The notes beneath the pieces are model-generated. The model did no database searches. It was given only the letters and a program-made list of their open reading frames with translations, and had not been told where the DNA came from. The translations under genes were made by a program, and so were the position numbers. Source: SKLM01 sp964575455 (lineage in GTDB: Bacteria; Chloroflexota; Anaerolineae; B4-G1). Taken from it: a stretch of 7,829 nucleotides of DNA. This document shows positions 5,168-7,829 of this stretch, one piece after another. The DNA lies in contig CAZNRX010000135.1 in the NCBI GenBank assembly GCA_964575455.1, positions 1 to 7,829 of the forward strand, given 5' to 3'. Every line of letters starts with the position of its first letter. The stretch's first letter is position 1.

Positions 5168-7426
5168 ATGTTACAACAGACGAACCGCGTGGCTACTTAC
5201 GCTCGCGTCTCGACGGGTATGCAGGCGGAGGATGGAAAGTCGCTGGCTGCTCAGAAAGCCGAGATGAGCGAGTTCGCTCAAGCTCACGACTGGGAGATCG
5301 TCGCTGAGTTCGTGGACGCTGGTCTATCCGGGACCAACATGGACCGCCCAGGCCTGAAGAACGCCCTGAAAGCGGCAGAACAGGGCTCGTATGACATCCT
5401 GCTGGTGCACGAGCTCTCACGGCTGTCGCGCCGCCTCTATGACACCTTGGGCATCTTTGAGAAGCTGGGCCGGATTGAGGTGGGCTTTGCGTCTGTGCAG
5501 GAACCGAACTTCAACTTCTCAACCCCCACAGGTCGCCTGGTCTTGACGATGCTGGCTGCTCTGAATCAGTACTACGTGGATTTGCTGAAGATGCACACCG
5601 CCAAGTCGAAGCGGGAGAGAGCGCGGCGCGGGCTGTATAACGCTTCGATAACGCCGTATGGGTACGAACACGTTGGGGACGCCGACACGCCTCCGGAGCG
5701 CGTGCCAGAGCAGGCGGCCATTGTGGAGGAGATGTTCGAGAAATATGCGAGCGGGAAGTACTCCTTTCGTCAGATCGCCGATTGGATGAGCGATGCGGGC
5801 TATCGAACGCGGTCAGGGCGGCGGTTTTCGAAGGACACTGTGGCGGATATGATCCGCAACCCCTTCTACAAGGGGAAGGTGTGGTATCGGCAGGGATCGC
5901 ACAGTCAGGACGAGGGGGAGATCTTCGACGGTCAGCATGAGGCGATCGTCAGCCCCCAGCTGTGGGAGCTATGTCGACGGGTGCGTGAGCGCCGGCGCAC
6001 AGCGCCTCGAACCTATCAGCCCCAATACCGGGTCTACCTGCTGAACGGGCTTGTCAGATGTGACATCTGTGGCCGGAAGTTGAGGGCTCAGGGGGCGAAG
6101 GCCGGGGACTATTATCGGGAGATGTCGGTACAGCGAGGTTTTCTTGACTGCCCCGTCGGAGGTCGTGGCGTGCGGATGGAGGAGATAGATAGGCAGGTTG
6201 GGGCGGTCTTTCGGGAGTTGCGCCTGCCCTCCGATTGGCAGGACGAGTTGGCGGAAATGGTGGAAGAGGAGGAAGAGCTCGACACACTCCAGAATCGTCA
6301 CGCTCGTCTAGTGGCGGAGCGTCGACGGCTGAAGCAGATGAAGATCCGGGGGGAATTCGACACCGATCCCGATCTTTACAGACGGGAGCGGACGCGGATT
6401 CAGCGGGAGTTGGCAGAGCTGCCGGCTGCGGCCGAGATTCAGGGAGTGGGGTTCGCGACTGGTGTGATAGAGGAGTTGACCGACACGTGGGATGACGCTG
6501 AGTTGATCGACCGACGGGACCTGCTGCGACTGGCGCTGCGTCAGATCAAGGTGGACGTCGTGCAGGGTAGGGTGGTGACCATCGAGCCGTATCCTGTCTT
6601 CGTACCCCTATTCCGAGAGCTTTCCTTCTTGCAGGAGTTGGGATTTGGGGTCTTCCATCCTGTCTGGTCCGAAGACGAAGCCGACGCGCTCGACGTAATG
6701 GAGACCCGAGCCAGGGTGACCGAGCTCCCGGATCCGGCGGACGTGCCGGATTGGCCCCTCGTCTTGAGCTTGCCAGTGGACATTGTCGGCAAGCGAATCA
6801 CGCCTATGCTGAGTGATTGGCTGAAGAAGCGGCGCAGAGCGGACAAGCCTCTGGGGCCCGTGGTGGAGCTTGCGAACCCTCGCGTGCCCGCTCTGAAGGT
6901 GGATATCCGGCATTGGTCTGAGGTAACGATCGGGTCTGTGGAGGACTTGAGTGATGTGAAAGACGGGGCGGTGGGTTTTCTCTGGACGCCGTTTGCCCTA
7001 CAGCGAGCAGAGGACAAGGCTGAGCTGGTGGAAGAGGTTAAGCGCGTACTGGAGAAGGGCGGTCGGTGGGCGTTCGTGGACGTGCTCCCCGCGTCGATGT
7101 CGGGGCACTGGCTCTACACGTATTTCTCGGACGCCTGGGAGAATGATACCGGCCTGACCTGGGACGCGTTTGAGCTGTATAACGAGCTCAGGGGCGCGGG
7201 GTTTGAGGTGGAGTTGGAGCGAATGACGCTCCAACGAGAGATGGTCCGAGAGGTAGCGTACGAGATGGTGCTGGAACGGGAGCGTTGCCCTCAGCTGGCG
7301 ATCTTGCCCGATGAAACGTACGAAGAAGGGCTGACTGCCTTTCGCGAGGCGGTAAAGAGCGAAGACGACGAGGCTCTTGAGATATCGGAATTGACCTTGG
7401 TGCAGTTGACGGCCGACAAGGGATGA
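5168..7426 (+). CDS. large serine recombinase with methyltransferase-like C-terminus
   Basis: A 752-aa site-specific recombinase of the large serine integrase class, which breaks and rejoins DNA through a phosphoserine link. The resolvase domain spans residues 7-155: YARVST with nucleophile S15 and R13, Q19/S25/Q29, D50-AGLSG, and ELSRLSR (82-88) with R85 and R88. The recombinase domain is about 158-275. A zinc-ribbon-like segment (293-345) keeps C298, C301 and C328 but has Glu 318 where YRC is usual. A coiled coil (360-418) precedes the usual family ending (LLRLALRQIKVDVVQGRVV, 452-470; PVFVPLF, 476-482). Typical LSRs stop near here; this one continues for about 260 residues. Residues 586-750 look like the second half of a class I methyltransferase: VTIGSVEDL, RVLEKGG (626-632), GAGFEVE (676-682), and an LPDETYEEGL-type tail. 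The SAM loop position reads VVELANP (565-571) without Gly-x-Gly. Recombination activity is likely; methyl transfer is doubtful. Confidence 0.92.
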   Translation: MLQQTNRVATYARVSTGMQAEDGKSLAAQKAEMSEFAQAHDWEIVAEFVDAGLSGTNMDRPGLKNALKAAEQGSYDILLVHELSRLSRRLYDTLGIFEKLGRIEVGFASVQEPNFNFSTPTGRLVLTMLAALNQYYVDLLKMHTAKSKRERARRGLYNASITPYGYEHVGDADTPPERVPEQAAIVEEMFEKYASGKYSFRQIADWMSDAGYRTRSGRRFSKDTVADMIRNPFYKGKVWYRQGSHSQDEGEIFDGQHEAIVSPQLWELCRRVRERRRTAPRTYQPQYRVYLLNGLVRCDICGRKLRAQGAKAGDYYREMSVQRGFLDCPVGGRGVRMEEIDRQVGAVFRELRLPSDWQDELAEMVEEEEELDTLQNRHARLVAERRRLKQMKIRGEFDTDPDLYRRERTRIQRELAELPAAAEIQGVGFATGVIEELTDTWDDAELIDRRDLLRLALRQIKVDVVQGRVVTIEPYPVFVPLFRELSFLQELGFGVFHPVWSEDEADALDVMETRARVTELPDPADVPDWPLVLSLPVDIVGKRITPMLSDWLKKRRRADKPLGPVVELANPRVPALKVDIRHWSEVTIGSVEDLSDVKDGAVGFLWTPFALQRAEDKAELVEEVKRVLEKGGRWAFVDVLPASMSGHWLYTYFSDAWENDTGLTWDAFELYNELRGAGFEVELERMTLQREMVREVAYEMVLERERCPQLAILPDETYEEGLTAFREAVKSEDDEALEISELTLVQLTADKG

Positions 7427-7608
7427 TGAGAGGATCCGAAGGGTAATCGTGTCTCAGTTCAAGCCCGCGTCCTCGAAAGCGTCACGGACGAGACGGGAAC
7501 CACGCTAGGTGTTACTTGGGACAAGACGTCCCCGAAGACGGGGAGTACAAGCGTGATTGAAGATGGTATCTTCATACGTGATTGCCCTGGAGAATCGTCA
7601 ACAGCGAC
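7427..7608. other. non-coding stretch after the recombinase, with small inverted repeats
   Basis: I see no convincing gene here. A 19-codon GTG frame at 7449 is too short and weakly preceded. TCCCCG-AAGA-CGGGGA (7529-7544) is a 6-bp stem with a tetraloop and no T-tract. A second inverted repeat, TGAAGAT-GGT-ATCTTCA (7558-7574), is flanked by direct copies of CGTGATTG (7552-7559 and 7577-7584). Integrase genes commonly end close to an attachment site, so this stretch is the natural place to look for one. Confidence 0.4.
7452..7464 (+). repeat. 13-bp direct repeat, copy 1
   Basis: TCTCAGTTCAAGC occurs here, 26 bp after the recombinase stop, and again at 7760-7772. It is a possible attachment-site core or duplication scar; see the finding on this repeat. 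Confidence 0.4.
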
Positions 7609-7637
7609 TTGACATATTACAAGGGTTATAGTATCCT
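7609..7637 (+). promoter_or_regulatory. sigma70-like promoter
   Basis: TTGACA (7609-7614) is a perfect -35 and TATCCT (7632-7637) lies after a 17-bp spacer. An alternative -10, TATAGT (7627), has too short a spacing. It is the only perfect -35 found in the window, and no protein gene follows it on this strand. Confidence 0.5.
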
Positions 7638-7643
7638 CTAGGC

Positions 7644-7720
7644 ACTAGCGAGAGCTAGACGTTTCTTCCAGAAGCGTGTACCTTAACGTGGTGAGAGTTG
7701 CGGAGCTGAGATAAAACAAA
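7644..7720 (+). ncRNA. possible small structured RNA
   Basis: About 7 bp after the promoter's -10, the transcript would begin with two adjacent hairpins. The first is CTAGC-GAGA-GCTAG (7645-7658), closed by a GNRA tetraloop. The second is ACGTTTCT-TCC-AGAAGCGT (7659-7677), 8 bp with one G-U. No reading frame longer than a few codons follows. The 3' end is uncertain: the next hairpin (7721-7762) has its T-tract on the other strand. It could equally be the leader of an unseen gene or unrelated DNA. No known RNA family was recognised. Confidence 0.3.
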
Positions 7721-7762
7721 AGAGCCACCCCCAGTGATTTCGCGGTCGCCTGGGATGGCTCT
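7710..7762 (-). terminator. intrinsic terminator for leftward transcription
   Basis: Read on the minus strand, AGAGCCA-T-CCCAG and CTGGG-GG-TGGCTCT pair (12 bp with small bulges) and are followed directly by TTTTGTTTTAT. Its orientation implies a leftward gene just beyond the right edge. Confidence 0.75.
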
Positions 7763-7772
7763 CAGTTCAAGC
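7760..7772 (+). repeat. 13-bp direct repeat, copy 2
   Basis: Second copy of TCTCAGTTCAAGC, overlapping the outer arm of the leftward terminator. Confidence 0.4.
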
Positions 7773-7775
7773 TCC

Positions 7776-7799
7776 GTGCGGGCTATAGACTAGCCGCAC
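7776..7799 (-). other. stem-loop between the stop codon and the leftward terminator
   Basis: GTGCGG-g-CTA (7776-7785) pairs with TAG-CCGCAC (7791-7799) around a 5-nt loop, with one bulged G. Placed 4 bp from the presumed stop at 7804, it may be a 3'-UTR structure or a minor first terminator stem. Confidence 0.4.
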
Positions 7800-7803
7800 A
7801 GAA

Positions 7804-7829
7804 TTACTTGAGGCGGGGCCGACGGGAGT
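7804..7829 (-). CDS. possible 3' end of a leftward gene
   Basis: On the minus strand the last codons would read SRRPRLK followed by TAA (7804-7806). Eight codons alone prove nothing. The support is positional: a stem-loop and a strong leftward terminator follow in the order expected after a real gene. The product cannot be identified. If real, it faces the element head-on and may be a chromosomal neighbour. Confidence 0.3.

Noticed and set aside
7755..7800. tRNA 3' end as the integration target, because of a T-loop-like AGTTCAAGC.
   Set aside because: Flanking bases do not form the 5-bp T stem, and no anticodon arm or acceptor stem can be drawn on either strand.

Overview
The window looks like part of an integrated bacterial mobile element, probably with its right-hand edge. 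The genes have strong Shine-Dalgarno sequences, sigma70-like -10 boxes and intrinsic terminators, and the DNA is fairly GC-rich. The combination of an XRE/NB-ARC/TPR regulator, a DUF2958 protein and a long large serine recombinase (LSR) of this style is what I associate with Chloroflexota or other GC-rich Gram-positive-like lineages. That taxonomic guess is inference and weak.

Left part (1-1880, + strand): the 3' portion of a composite accessory protein. In order it has a short W/R-rich domain, a DUF2958 domain, a Cys-rich zinc-binding segment, an unrecognised domain and a long acidic linker. It is followed by a 71-aa hypothetical gene with a very good ribosome binding site, then a perfect-stem terminator (1852-1882). 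Positions 1883-2062 hold no gene. They contain a stretch resembling the 5' end of a bacterial group II intron, without visible intron remainder.

Centre (2063-4681, - strand): an 872-aa STAND-class signal-transduction ATPase (XRE-like helix-turn-helix, NB-ARC, winged helix, TPRs). It is transcribed away from a 480-bp control region. That region carries four head-to-tail 11-bp repeats, a TATAAT box facing right, an 18-bp perfect palindrome, a hairpin that places a Shine-Dalgarno sequence in its loop, a previously hidden 41-aa charged microprotein (4938-5063), a strong terminator, and a second TATAAT box serving the recombinase.

Right part (5168-7426, + strand): a 752-aa LSR whose normal domains end near residue 490. 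About 260 extra residues follow, and their C-terminal two thirds read like a class I SAM-methyltransferase that has lost its glycine-rich SAM-binding loop. This fusion is the most unusual thing in the window. After it lie about 375 bp without a protein gene. They contain hairpins, a consensus-like promoter followed by back-to-back stem-loops (possible small RNA), a 13-bp direct repeat, and an intrinsic terminator facing left that probably ends a gene entering from beyond the right edge (stop at 7804).

Working model (inference): the STAND protein senses a ligand or host state and acts on the 11-bp repeats to control the rightward unit (microprotein, then recombinase). This would make movement of the element signal-dependent. 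Nothing in the sequence proves the regulatory link; it rests on divergent arrangement and the operator-like repeats between the genes.
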